Origin: Streptomyces sp. NBC_01446
GTDB taxonomy: Bacteria; Actinomycetota; Actinomycetes; Streptomycetales; Streptomycetaceae
Direction of reading: 5' to 3'
Length of the DNA: 64,000 nt
Assembly: GCF_026340095.1 (NCBI RefSeq)
Contig: NZ_JAPEPO010000001.1
Coordinates: forward strand, 6,546,001-6,610,000
Part shown: piece after piece, positions 8,326-16,511 of the stretch
Position numbering within the stretch: the stretch's first letter is position 1
How the letters are laid out: every line of letters begins with the position of its first letter
Position numbers and translations under genes: made by a program
The notes under the pieces: generated by a model
What the model was told of the DNA's origin: nothing
What the model saw: the letters and a program-made list of their open reading frames with translations, nothing else
Databases searched by the model: none

Positions 8326-9114
8326 ATGCTGTCGGCCAAGAGTCTGTTCCAGGAGATCCTCGACGACGACGAGTCTTTCCGGCTCTTCTGCTCCATCGCG
8401 GCGAGCGGGGAGTCGCAGGGAGGCTGGGAGAACGGCCGTATCGCCGCGCTGGTCCCCCTCAGCGAGCGGGACCTCGCGCCCAAGGTGGCGCGGCACGGCG
8501 CCGACGAGGACAAGCACGGGCGGATCTTCAACGCGCTGATGAGGAAGCGCGGCCTGCGACCCGTGGACGTACCGCCGGAGACCGACTACACGATGCTCCT
8601 GGAGAAGCACGGCATCGGCCTCGCGCACCAGCAGCTCAAGGCCGACGAGCCGCTCACCGTGCGGGACGTCGTCACGTATCTCGCCCACAGCCGGGTCACC
8701 GAGCAGCGGGCCTCCGAGCAGATGGACCTGCTGCGCAAGTACTTCGCGGACGACCCCGACATCGGCCGCGCGGTGAAGATGATCTCGGCTGACGAGGACA
8801 ACCACCTGGCGTACTGCCACGAGGAGCTGCTGCGCTTCGCGTACGCGGGCCACGGCCGTGACATCCAGCGCATCCTGCGCGAGTGCGCCCTGGAGGAGAT
8901 CCGCGTCTACCGCGACGTCAGCCTCGCCGTCATGGAGCACATGGGGCACATCCTGCGCTGGCCGAAGCCCAAGGCGGCCCTGCTCGCGGCCTGCATCCAC
9001 GCCGTGTACGCGTACGAACGCCTGGTCGGCTGGCGGCGGATGGTGTCCCTGGAGATGCCGGAGCGGCGCAACGCGCTGGGCGGGCCCGCGACGAGCGCGG
9101 TCGAGTTCGCCTAG
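8326..9114 (+). CDS. Ferritin-like domain protein
   Basis: A 262-residue, mostly helical protein. Paired Glu/His motifs typical of a diiron four-helix bundle are visible: ARHGADEDKHGR early, then ISADEDNHLAYCHEE and ECALEEIRVYRD. The spacing resembles ferritin-like (DUF455/MiaE-type) proteins rather than storage ferritin. It could bind a diiron centre and act on oxygen or peroxide; the reaction is unknown. The ATG at 8326 is preferred because GGAGG lies about nine bases upstream, whereas the extension from 8227 has no ribosome site and is Cys/Arg-rich. It converges on the CorA gene with only a short gap. Confidence 0.85.
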   Translation: MLSAKSLFQEILDDDESFRLFCSIAASGESQGGWENGRIAALVPLSERDLAPKVARHGADEDKHGRIFNALMRKRGLRPVDVPPETDYTMLLEKHGIGLAHQQLKADEPLTVRDVVTYLAHSRVTEQRASEQMDLLRKYFADDPDIGRAVKMISADEDNHLAYCHEELLRFAYAGHGRDIQRILRECALEEIRVYRDVSLAVMEHMGHILRWPKPKAALLAACIHAVYAYERLVGWRRMVSLEMPERRNALGGPATSAVEFA

Positions 9115-9133
9115 CCCCCGCCACAGGTGCGCG

Positions 9134-10132
9134 CTACAGCCAGCCGCGCCGCTTGAACGTCCGGAACAGCAGAAGTTCCAGGCAGAGCATCCCGAGGATC
9201 ACGATGGGATACGACCAGATCCAGTGGAGCTCCGGCATGTGGTCGAAGTTCATGCCGTAGATGCCCGCGATCAGGGTCGGGACCGCGGCCATGGCGGCGT
9301 ACGCCGAGATCTTGCGCATGTCGTCGTTCTGCCGCACGCCCATCTGCGCCAGGTGCGCCGACAGGATGTCCGAGACGAGTCGGTCGAGGGCGTCCACCGA
9401 CTCGTTGACGCGCAGGAGGTGGTCGCTGACGTCGCGGAAGAACGGCCGCGCCGAGTTGTTCACGAAGGGCACGGGCCCTATGGACTGACCCGTTCCGGAC
9501 AGCCGGGCGATCGGGAGCAACAGCGGGCCCGTGGCCCTGCGGAACTCCAGGATCTGGCGCTTGAAGGTGTAGATCCTGGATGCCGTGTTGCGCGAGCCGC
9601 CACCCTCCGGCGAGAACACCTCCGCCTCCAGCCCCTCCATGTCGGTCTGGAGCTCGGTGGCGACCTCCAGGTAGTGGTCGACGGTCGCGTCGGCGATCGA
9701 GTACAGGACCGCGGTCGGCCCGTGCCGCAGCACATCGGGGTCGGCTTCGAGCCGCTTGCGTACGGCCTTCAGGGGTGCGCCCTCGCCGTGCCGGACGGTC
9801 ACCACGAACGAGTCGCCCATGAAGAGCATGACCTCACCGGACGAGACCCTGTCGCTGTCCGGCTCGTACACGACCGGCTTGAGCACCACGAACACCGAGT
9901 CGTCGTACACCTCCAGCTTCGGCCGCTGATGCGCCTTGAGCGCGTCCTCGACGGCCAGCGGATGCAGCCCGAACGCCTCGCTGACCCGTTCGAACTCGTC
10001 CTCCGTCGGCTCGTGCAGGCCGATCCAGACGAAGGAGTGGCCCTCGGCCCTGGCCTCGGCGAGCGCGTGGGAGAAGTCCGCGGGCCCCTCGGTCCTGCGC
10101 CCGTCGCGATAGATGCCGCAGTCGACGATCAC
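9134..10132 (-). CDS. corA: CorA-type magnesium/cobalt transporter
   Basis: The protein is about 332 residues, with a large cytoplasmic N-terminal funnel domain and two C-terminal membrane helices. The selectivity signature is clear: IYGMNFDHMPELHW follows the first helix and the protein ends in a basic tail. It should form a pentameric channel for divalent cations. I prefer the GTG at 10132 (IVDCGIYRDGRRTEG) over the ATG at 10168: the extension looks unlike the family, and it would leave only 26 bases to the divergent phosphatase gene. GGGAAG sits upstream of the GTG. Confidence 0.92.
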   Translation of the reverse strand: MIVDCGIYRDGRRTEGPADFSHALAEARAEGHSFVWIGLHEPTEDEFERVSEAFGLHPLAVEDALKAHQRPKLEVYDDSVFVVLKPVVYEPDSDRVSSGEVMLFMGDSFVVTVRHGEGAPLKAVRKRLEADPDVLRHGPTAVLYSIADATVDHYLEVATELQTDMEGLEAEVFSPEGGGSRNTASRIYTFKRQILEFRRATGPLLLPIARLSGTGQSIGPVPFVNNSARPFFRDVSDHLLRVNESVDALDRLVSDILSAHLAQMGVRQNDDMRKISAYAAMAAVPTLIAGIYGMNFDHMPELHWIWSYPIVILGMLCLELLLFRTFKRRGWL

Positions 10133-10194
10133 GCTTCGTATTCTTCCCAGGGGGTGCCCGGGCCGCACGTCGCACTGGGCCTAGGCTGGCCCGC

Positions 10195-10881
10195 ATGCCC
10201 ACGCTGATCCTCGTCCGGCACGGACGCTCCACCGCCAACACCGCGGGCCTGCTCGCCGGGTGGACCCCCGGTGTGTCCCTCGACGAGCGCGGCACCGCGC
10301 AGGCCGCCGCGCTTCCGGAGCGGCTGGCCGCGGTGCCCCTCGCCGAGATCGTCACGAGCCCCCTCCAGCGCTGTCAGGAGACCCTGGCCCCGCTGCTCGC
10401 CGCCCGCCCGGAACTCACCCCGCACACCGACGACCGCATCGGCGAGTGCCACTACGGCGACTGGTCGGGCCGCAAGCTCGCCGAGCTCGTCGACGACCCC
10501 CTGATGGAGGTCGTGCAGCAGCACCCGTCGGCCGCCGCGTTCCCCGGCGGCGAATCCATGCGGGCCATGCAGCACCGCGCGGCCGAGGCCGTACGCGAAT
10601 GGAACGCGCGCGTGGAGCGTGATCACGGCCCGGACGCCACCTATCTGATGTGCTCCCACGGCGACATCATCAAGTCGCTCGTCGCGGACGCCCTAGGGCT
10701 TCATCTGGACCTCTTCCAGCGCATCTCCGTGGAGCCCTGCTCGGTCACGGCGATCCGTTACACCCGGCTCCGCCCCTATCTCGTCCGCCTCGGCGACACC
10801 GGCGACTTCGCCTCGCTCGCCCCGCGCGAGAAGCCGGCCGAGGGGGACGCCCCGGTCGGGGGCGGTGCGGGCGCCCCGTGA
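10195..10881 (+). CDS. Histidine phosphatase family protein (MSMEG_4193-like)
   Basis: A 228-residue protein of the phosphoglycerate-mutase superfamily. It opens MPTLILVRHGRST, with the phospho-accepting His in RHG. SPLQRCQETL carries the second Arg, GECHYGDWSG the acidic residue, and MCSHGDIIKS the second catalytic His. It should be a cytoplasmic phosphomonoesterase or mutase. It starts a co-directional trio with a DUF3090 gene and an SCO1664-family gene; this order recurs in actinobacteria, next to mshC, suggesting a joint but unassigned role. The C-terminal 20 residues are Gly/Ala-rich. Confidence 0.9.
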   Translation: MPTLILVRHGRSTANTAGLLAGWTPGVSLDERGTAQAAALPERLAAVPLAEIVTSPLQRCQETLAPLLAARPELTPHTDDRIGECHYGDWSGRKLAELVDDPLMEVVQQHPSAAAFPGGESMRAMQHRAAEAVREWNARVERDHGPDATYLMCSHGDIIKSLVADALGLHLDLFQRISVEPCSVTAIRYTRLRPYLVRLGDTGDFASLAPREKPAEGDAPVGGGAGAP

Positions 10882-10981
10882 TCGTCCGCCGCAGTAGGGT
10901 GAAGCCGTCGCAGTAGCTGCAGTTGTTGCCGCGCCCGATCAAGCAGTCGGTCCCATCAGTCGATTCCAATGGAGACAGGAC

Positions 10982-11572
10982 GTGTCCCGTCAGGTGTTCC
11001 TCTACGACCCCCCGGAGCGCTTCGTGGCCGGCACGGTCGGGCTCCCCGGGCGCCGCACCTTCTTCCTCCAGGCCTCGGCCGGCGCCCGTGTGACGAGTGT
11101 GGCCCTGGAGAAGACCCAGGTCGCCGCCCTCGCCGAGCGCATGGACGAGCTCCTCGACGAGGTCGTGCGCCGCAGCGGCGGGAACGCGCCGGTGCCCGCC
11201 GTCGTGCCCACGGAGATCCACGACACCGCGCCTCTGGAGGCGCCCGTCGACGAGGAGTTCCGAGTCGGCACGATGGCCCTCGCCTGGGACGGCGAGGAGG
11301 AGCGGATGATCGTCGAGGCGCAGGCGCTCGTCGAGCTCGACGCGGATTCCGACGAGGACCTCGCGGAGGCCGAGGAACGGCTGCTCCAGGACGAGGAGAA
11401 CGGCCCCCCGATGCTGCGGGTCCGGCTCACCGGCGTCCAGGCCCGCGCGTTCGCCAAGCGCGCCCTGGACGTCGTGAACGCGGGGCGTCCGCCGTGCCCC
11501 CTGTGCAGTCTGCCGCTCGACCCGGAGGGACACGTATGCCCGCGTCAGAACGGATACCGGCGAGGAGCGTGA
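10982..11572 (+). CDS. DUF3090 family protein
   Basis: A 196-residue conserved actinobacterial protein starting with GTG (SRQVFLYDPPERFVAGTVG). The first 160 residues form an alpha/beta domain rich in acidic residues. The C-terminus carries a short metal-binding knuckle, CPLCSLPLDPEGHVC, suggesting zinc. Function is not established. It lies between a histidine phosphatase and a kinase-fold gene, and its last 37 bases overlap the start of the latter, so translation is probably coupled. Confidence 0.88.
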   Translation: MSRQVFLYDPPERFVAGTVGLPGRRTFFLQASAGARVTSVALEKTQVAALAERMDELLDEVVRRSGGNAPVPAVVPTEIHDTAPLEAPVDEEFRVGTMALAWDGEEERMIVEAQALVELDADSDEDLAEAEERLLQDEENGPPMLRVRLTGVQARAFAKRALDVVNAGRPPCPLCSLPLDPEGHVCPRQNGYRRGA

Positions 11573-12372
11573 CCGTCTCGGACACGGACCTCCTCATCAG
11601 GGGCGAGCTGGCGGTCCAGGGGCGCATCCGTGAGGCGTCGAACGCGGTGCTCCTGTGCACGGTCACCCACGCGAGCCGTGAGGCGTCGTGCGTGTACAAG
11701 CCCGTCGCCGGCGAGCGCCCCCTGTGGGACTTCCCCGACGGCAACCTCGCCCGGCGCGAGGTCGCCGCCTACGAGGTCTCCGAGGCCCTCGGGTGGAGCC
11801 TCGTACCGCCGACCGTGCTGCGCGACGGACCGTACGGCGAAGGCATGTGCCAGCTCTGGATCGACCAGCCCGAGGAGCCCGCCGAGGGTGCTGAGCTGCT
11901 CGCTCTCGTGGAGGGTGAGGAGCCGGGCGACGGCTGGAAGGCCGTCGGGTTCGCGGAGGTCGGCGAGGGGCGCACGGCGCTGCTCGTGCACGCCGACGAC
12001 GTGCGGCTGCGGCGCCTCGCCGTGCTGGACGCGGTGATCAACAACGGCGACCGCAAGGGCGGCCACCTCCTGGTCGACGCCGAGGGGAACCTGTTCGGCA
12101 TCGACCACGGTGTCTCCTTCAACACCGAGGACAAGCTGCGCACGCTCCTGTGGGGCTGGGCGGGGGAGCCCCTGACCGGAGAGGCGACCGACGCCCTGAA
12201 GGCGCTCACGGGCGCCCTGGGGGCCGGGAAACCCCTCGCGCTGCGGCTCGCGGAGCTGATCACCGGGGCCGAGCTGGACGCCGTACGCGCGCGGGTCGAC
12301 GCGATGCTCACGGCCGGGAAGCACCGGGAGCCGAGCGGGGAGTGGCCGGCCATCCCGTGGCCGCCCGTCTGA
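11536..12372 (+). CDS. SCO1664 family protein (kinase-like fold)
   Basis: A 278-residue member of the SCO1664 family. The sequence has kinase-like landmarks: CVYKPVAGERPLWDFP resembles the ATP-lysine region, DAVINNGDRKGGHLL looks like a PI3/4-kinase or HipA-type catalytic loop, and FGIDHGVSF sits where a DFG-type metal site would be. It may phosphorylate a protein or small molecule, but no substrate is known. The ATG at 11536 has GGAGGG five bases upstream and lies inside the end of the DUF3090 gene. Pairing with a phosphatase two genes upstream suggests a reversible modification system; this is inference. Confidence 0.88.
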   Translation: MPASERIPARSVTVSDTDLLIRGELAVQGRIREASNAVLLCTVTHASREASCVYKPVAGERPLWDFPDGNLARREVAAYEVSEALGWSLVPPTVLRDGPYGEGMCQLWIDQPEEPAEGAELLALVEGEEPGDGWKAVGFAEVGEGRTALLVHADDVRLRRLAVLDAVINNGDRKGGHLLVDAEGNLFGIDHGVSFNTEDKLRTLLWGWAGEPLTGEATDALKALTGALGAGKPLALRLAELITGAELDAVRARVDAMLTAGKHREPSGEWPAIPWPPV

Positions 12373-12494
12373 GCCGGCCTGTTCGAGCCGACCTGTTCGA
12401 GCCCTGCGGTCCGCGTCGTCCGGGGGCGCATGTCAGTGGCTGCGGCTACGTTCGAAGAGATCCCTCAGGGGATCCCCGGAACGGAGGCCACGCC

Positions 12495-12935
12495 GTGAAA
12501 CTGATCGTCGAGGACCGGATCGACCGGCCCGTGAAGGACGTGTTCAACTCCATCGTGAGCCCGGAGGGGCTGTCCAGCTTCTTCACGGCTGACGCATCCG
12601 CCCCAATGATCCCGGACACCACGGTGACCTGGCGTTTCGGCCATGTCGACGCGACCTTCGACGTCGAGGTCGGGCCCGTGGAGACGGACCGGCTGATCTC
12701 GTGGAGCTGGCCCGGGGGAGACGTGACCATCGAGCTGGAGCGGGCCGACGACGGCGCGGCCACGCTGCTCACGATCACCGAGCAGCCCATGGGGGAGAAC
12801 CTGGAGGGCGCCGCGCGGGCCGTCGGGCAGACGCAGGGGTGGACGTACTTCGTGACGGGGCTCAGAGCCCATCTGCTGCACGGCATCCGCCACTTCGGAC
12901 TCTCGGGCGCCATCCGTGCCACCGTCGAGGCCTGA
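12495..12935 (+). CDS. SRPBCC (START-like) domain protein
   Basis: A 146-residue helix-grip fold protein (AHSA1/START-like) starting with GTG and preceded by ACGGAGG. Typical elements are RIDRPVKDVFNSIVSPEGLSSFF at the start, a WRFGHVDATF strand, ISWSWPGG, and the long C-terminal helix (EGAARAVGQTQGWTYFVTGLRAHL). Such proteins bind hydrophobic ligands in a deep pocket or act as small enzymes; nothing identifies the ligand. It is probably its own unit, 122 bases after the SCO1664-family gene. Confidence 0.87.
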   Translation: MKLIVEDRIDRPVKDVFNSIVSPEGLSSFFTADASAPMIPDTTVTWRFGHVDATFDVEVGPVETDRLISWSWPGGDVTIELERADDGAATLLTITEQPMGENLEGAARAVGQTQGWTYFVTGLRAHLLHGIRHFGLSGAIRATVEA

Positions 12936-13027
12936 CATGGCACCCGAGCAGACCGCAAGAGGGCCTTCCCGGCCATCGGACCCGGTCCGGTTCGTATGCG
13001 GAAGCTCCGTCCGGTTACGCTCATGGC

Positions 13028-14257
13028 ATGTATGCCTGGCCCGCTTCTGAGGTCCCCGTCCTGCCTGGCAAGGGCCGCGACCTGAGGATCCACGACACCG
13101 CGACCGATGGCCTCGTCACCCTCGAGCCCGGTCCCGTCGCCCGTATCTACGTCTGCGGGATCACCCCGTACGACGCGACCCATATGGGTCACGCGGCGAC
13201 CTACAACGCGTTCGACCTCGTTCAGCGCGTGTGGCTCGACACCAAGCGGCAGGTTCACTACGTCCAGAACGTGACGGACGTCGACGATCCGCTGCTTGAG
13301 CGCGCGATCCGTGACGGCGTCGACTGGACCGGTCTCGCGGAGCGCGAGACCGCCCTCTTCCGCGAGGACATGACCGCCCTGCGGATGCTGCCGCCGCAGC
13401 ACTACATCGGAGCCGTCGAGGCGATACCCGGCATCGTGCCGCTCGTCGAACGCCTCCGGGACATGGGCGCCGCCTACGAGCTCGAGGGCGACGTCTACTT
13501 CTCCGTCGAGTCCGACCCCCACTTCGGCCAGGTCTCCCGCCTGGACGCCGCGGCGATGCGGCTGCTGTCCGCCGAGCGGGGCGGTGACCCGGATCGCCCG
13601 GGCAAGAAGAACCCGCTCGACCCGATGCTGTGGATGGCCGCCCGCGAGGGCGAGCCGAGCTGGGACGGCGGCTCGCTGGGCCGCGGCCGGCCCGGCTGGC
13701 ACATCGAGTGCGTCGCCATCGCCCTCGACCACCTGGGCATGGGCTTCGACGTGCAGGGCGGAGGGTCCGATCTGGCCTTCCCGCACCACGAGATGGGTGC
13801 CTCGCACGCGCAGGTCCTCACCGGCGAGTTCCCGATGGCCAAGGCGTACGTCCACGCCGGCATGGTCGCGCTCGACGGCGAGAAGATGTCGAAGTCCAAG
13901 GGCAACCTCGTCTTCGTCTCGAAGCTCCGGCGCGACGGGGTCGACCCGGCCGCGATCCGTCTCGCGCTCCTCGCGCACCACTACCGGGCCGACTGGGAGT
14001 GGACCGACCAGGTCCTGAGCGACGCCGTCGAGCGGCTGGGCCGCTGGCGTGCCGCCGTGTCCCGACCCGACGGTCCGTCCGCCGCGGCACTCGTCGAGGA
14101 GATCCGCGAGGCGCTGACGAACGACCTCGACGCACCGTCCGCGCTCCTCGCGGTGGACCGCTGGGCCGCCCTTCAGACGGAGCAGGGCGGTACGGACGAG
14201 GGGGCGCCCGGCGTGGTGTCCCGCGCGGTCGACGCCCTGCTCGGAGTGGCGCTCTAG
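13028..14257 (+). CDS. mshC: Cysteine--1-D-myo-inosityl 2-amino-2-deoxy-alpha-D-glucopyranoside ligase (mycothiol)
   Basis: A 409-residue class I synthetase-like ligase that joins cysteine to GlcN-Ins with ATP, the penultimate step of mycothiol synthesis. HMGH in ATHMGHAATY replaces HIGH, KMSKSKGN is intact, and zinc/Cys-binding residues are in YVCGITPYD, WHIECVA and FPHHEMGASHA. It lacks the tRNA anticodon-binding domain of CysS and matches MshC length. The start (MYAWPASEVP) agrees with the family, but no ribosome site is visible, so leaderless or weakly initiated translation is possible. Three hairpins separate it from convergent parJ. Confidence 0.95.
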   Translation: MYAWPASEVPVLPGKGRDLRIHDTATDGLVTLEPGPVARIYVCGITPYDATHMGHAATYNAFDLVQRVWLDTKRQVHYVQNVTDVDDPLLERAIRDGVDWTGLAERETALFREDMTALRMLPPQHYIGAVEAIPGIVPLVERLRDMGAAYELEGDVYFSVESDPHFGQVSRLDAAAMRLLSAERGGDPDRPGKKNPLDPMLWMAAREGEPSWDGGSLGRGRPGWHIECVAIALDHLGMGFDVQGGGSDLAFPHHEMGASHAQVLTGEFPMAKAYVHAGMVALDGEKMSKSKGNLVFVSKLRRDGVDPAAIRLALLAHHYRADWEWTDQVLSDAVERLGRWRAAVSRPDGPSAAALVEEIREALTNDLDAPSALLAVDRWAALQTEQGGTDEGAPGVVSRAVDALLGVAL

Positions 14258-14262
14258 ACACC

Positions 14263-14288
14263 GTGCCCCGGGCCCGGTCCCGGGGCAC
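14263..14288 (+). terminator. Terminator hairpin 1 after mshC
   Basis: A 10-bp perfect stem (GTGCCCCGGG / CCCGGGGCAC) begins six bases after the mshC stop. Confidence 0.75.
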
Positions 14289-14300
14289 ACATCCCTCAAC

Positions 14301-14330
14301 CGCCCTCGAACTCAACGGAGTTCGGGGGCG
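14301..14330. terminator. Hairpin 2 between mshC and parJ
   Basis: A 13-bp stem (CGCCCTCGAACTC / GAGTTCGGGGGCG, one G-T pair, AACG loop), followed on the + strand by CACGTTTG. Confidence 0.7.
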
Positions 14331-14366
14331 GTCACGTTTGCCCGGGTGACGGCAGGCGCACTGCGA

Positions 14367-14399
14367 AGGGGCGGTGCACACCCTGTGTGCACCGCCCCT
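14367..14399. terminator. Hairpin 3, terminator for parJ on the minus strand
   Basis: A perfect 13-bp stem (AGGGGCGGTGCAC and its complement, 7-base loop) 19 bases from the parJ stop. Confidence 0.75.
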
Positions 14400-14417
14400 G
14401 CCGAGCCGTGTGTCGCC

Positions 14418-15458
14418 CTACTCCGGCGAGTCCTCGGAGGAATCGTCCCCGGAGTCCGAGGACGTGTCCGTGTCACCCGTCCCGCCGGGGGTCTCCGTGC
14501 CCGGATCGGGTCGCTGGGGCCGCGGCGGCCGGGTGCGCTCGCTCGGGGTGTCCCGCAGGTACGACGCCGTGTCGCCGCCGTCCGTCGCGTGGCCGGCCGG
14601 ACCACCCGGAGGGCCGCCGCCGTCCCTGCGCCGCAGATAGCGCTCGAACTCGCGGGCGATCGCCTCGCCGGACGCCTCGGGAAGTTCCGCGGTGTCCCGG
14701 GCCTCCTCCAGCGACTGCACGTACTCGGCGACCTCGCTGTCCTCAGCCGCCAGCTGGTCCACGCCCAGCTGCCACGCCCGGGAGTCCTCGGCCAGCTCGC
14801 CCAGCGGGATGCGCAGGTCGATCAGGTCCTCCAGGCGGTTGAGCAGCGCCAGCGTCGCCTTCGGGTTCGGCGGCTGCGACACGTAGTGCGGCACCGCCGC
14901 CCACAGGGAGACGGCGGGGACGCCCGCGTGCGTGCAGGCCTCCTGGAGGATGCCGACGATGCCCGTCGGACCCTCGTACTTGGTCTCCTCCAGGTCCATG
15001 GTGCGCGCCAGGTCCGCGTCGGACGTGACGCCGCTGACCGGCACGGGCCGCGTGTGCGGGGTGTCGCCGAGCAGCGCGCCCAGGATGACGACCAGCTCGA
15101 CGCCCAGCTCGTGCGCGAAGCCGAGCAGCTCGTTGCAGAACGAACGCCACCGCATCGACGGCTCGATGCCCCGGACCAGGACCAGGTCGCGCGGCTTGTC
15201 GCCGCCGACCCTGACCACGGAGAGCCGGGTCGTCGGCCAGGTGATCTTGCGCACGCCGCCGTCGAGCCACACCGTCGGCCGGTTGACCTGGAAGTCGTAG
15301 TAGTCCTCGGCGTCGAGCGCCGCGAACACCTCGCCCTTCCACTCCTTGTCGAGATGCGCGACCGCGGCTGAGGCGGCGTCACCGGCATCGTTCCAGCCTT
15401 CGAACGCGGCCACCATGACCGGGTCGACCAGCTCGGGAACCCCCTCGAGCTCGATCAC
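14418..15458 (-). CDS. parJ: PAC2 family protein ParJ, ParA regulator
   Basis: A 346-residue PAC2-family protein whose S. coelicolor counterpart (SCO1662, ParJ) binds ParA and modulates its polymerisation during sporulation. Recognised from IELEGVPELVDPVMVAAFEGWND at the start, the VVILGALLGDTPHTRPVPV core and VPHYVSQPPNPKATLALL. The last 60 residues are Pro/Gly/Asp/Ser-rich and likely disordered. The GTG at 15458 is chosen because GGAAGGAGG lies just upstream; a longer frame to 15719 has no family support. Identity as ParJ rests on family and on its place next to mshC. Confidence 0.9.
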   Translation of the reverse strand: MIELEGVPELVDPVMVAAFEGWNDAGDAASAAVAHLDKEWKGEVFAALDAEDYYDFQVNRPTVWLDGGVRKITWPTTRLSVVRVGGDKPRDLVLVRGIEPSMRWRSFCNELLGFAHELGVELVVILGALLGDTPHTRPVPVSGVTSDADLARTMDLEETKYEGPTGIVGILQEACTHAGVPAVSLWAAVPHYVSQPPNPKATLALLNRLEDLIDLRIPLGELAEDSRAWQLGVDQLAAEDSEVAEYVQSLEEARDTAELPEASGEAIAREFERYLRRRDGGGPPGGPAGHATDGGDTASYLRDTPSERTRPPRPQRPDPGTETPGGTGDTDTSSDSGDDSSEDSPE

Positions 15459-15570
15459 CCAGCGCCTCCTTCCGACGTTCCCCCAGTGCCCTGACGGCCT
15501 GGGAGGTACCCCCATCGCGTACCTGCCCACCTTACGGCGTCCGCGAGGGCCATCCGCAGTCCCCTTGTAC

Positions 15571-15618
15571 GGGGGAGTGACCGGATCACTGCCCCGCGAG
15601 CCGCCCTCGCACTCCCCC
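15571..15618 (-). terminator. Possible stem-loop between gntR-type gene and parJ
   Basis: A 9-bp inverted repeat (GGGGGAGTG / CACTCCCCC) with a 30-base loop lies 25 bases past the GntR-gene stop. The long loop makes it a weak candidate. Confidence 0.35.
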
Positions 15619-15642
15619 TTCACGCAGGTAGCGGAACCCGCG

Positions 15643-16314
15643 TCAGAGTGTGGAGCGCAACCACTGCTCCACGCTCGCGATGTGCACCGTCGCCCAGGAC
15701 CGCGCCGCCTCCGCGTCACCGTCGCGCAGCGCCGCCAGGATCGCCCGGTGCTCGTGCAGGGTCCGGCTGACCGCGTCCTCCTGCGTCAGACCGCGCCAGA
15801 CGCGCGCCCGGGTCGTCGGGCCGGACAGGCCGTCGAGGAGCGAGCACAGGACCGAGTTGCCCGAGCTCTGCACGATGCCGCGGTGGAACTCCAGGTCGGA
15901 GGCGACGAGTTCCTCGACCGAGGGAGCGGCGCCGAGTGCGTCCAGCTGGGCCGCGAGCGTGTCGAGCCGCGCCTCGTCGATCCGGGTGGCGGCCATCGCG
16001 GTCGCGGCCGGCTCCAGGATGCGACGCACCGCGAGGAATTCGAGGACGGTGTCGTCGCGGTGGAAGTCGACGACGAAACTCAGGGCTTCGAGGAGGAGTT
16101 GGGGGTCGAGGCTGGTGACGTACGTCCCGTCGCCCTGCCGCACGTCGAGGATGCGGATGAGGGACAGGGCGCGGACGGCCTCGCGCAGGGAGTTGCGGGA
16201 CAGGCCGAGATCGGCGGCGAGTTCGCTCTCCTTGGGGAGCCGGTCGCCCGGGCGCAGGGCGCCGGAGACGATCATGCCCTTGATCTTCTCGATGGCCTCG
16301 TCGGTGACAGCCAT
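15643..16314 (-). CDS. FadR/GntR family transcriptional regulator (FCD domain)
   Basis: A 223-residue regulator with an N-terminal winged helix (IVSGALRPGDRLPKESELA, then LGLSRNSLREAVRAL) and a C-terminal all-helical FCD effector domain. FCD metal-ligand motifs are visible: DLEFHRGIVQSSGN and EHRAILAALRDGD. Such proteins usually sense an organic acid and repress neighbouring catabolic genes. It is the last gene of the minus-strand catabolic arm, 197 bases after the MFS gene, and AGGGAGG precedes its ATG. A 7-7-7 inverted repeat just upstream is a candidate autoregulatory site. Confidence 0.93.
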   Translation of the reverse strand: MAVTDEAIEKIKGMIVSGALRPGDRLPKESELAADLGLSRNSLREAVRALSLIRILDVRQGDGTYVTSLDPQLLLEALSFVVDFHRDDTVLEFLAVRRILEPAATAMAATRIDEARLDTLAAQLDALGAAPSVEELVASDLEFHRGIVQSSGNSVLCSLLDGLSGPTTRARVWRGLTQEDAVSRTLHEHRAILAALRDGDAEAARSWATVHIASVEQWLRSTL

Positions 16315-16357
16315 GGCGGCCTCCCTGTCCTCGGTTGGAGCGCCACCGTCTGGAGCG

Positions 16358-16378
16358 CCGATACCTCCGATGTATCGG
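16358..16378. promoter_or_regulatory. Inverted repeat upstream of the GntR-family gene
   Basis: CCGATAC and GTATCGG flank a 7-base spacer, 44 bases before the start at 16314. Symmetry and location fit a GntR/FadR operator; binding is inferred. Confidence 0.5.
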
Positions 16379-16511
16379 CTCATTATGTGTGCACGGACGC
16401 GGTAGGCGGGACGTAGTCCCGTAACCACGACCTGATCGTGCGGGTGCGGGAGCGGAACACGCGCACGGCGGACGACGCACGCCCGGCCGGGATCTCCCCG
16501 GCCGGGCGTCC

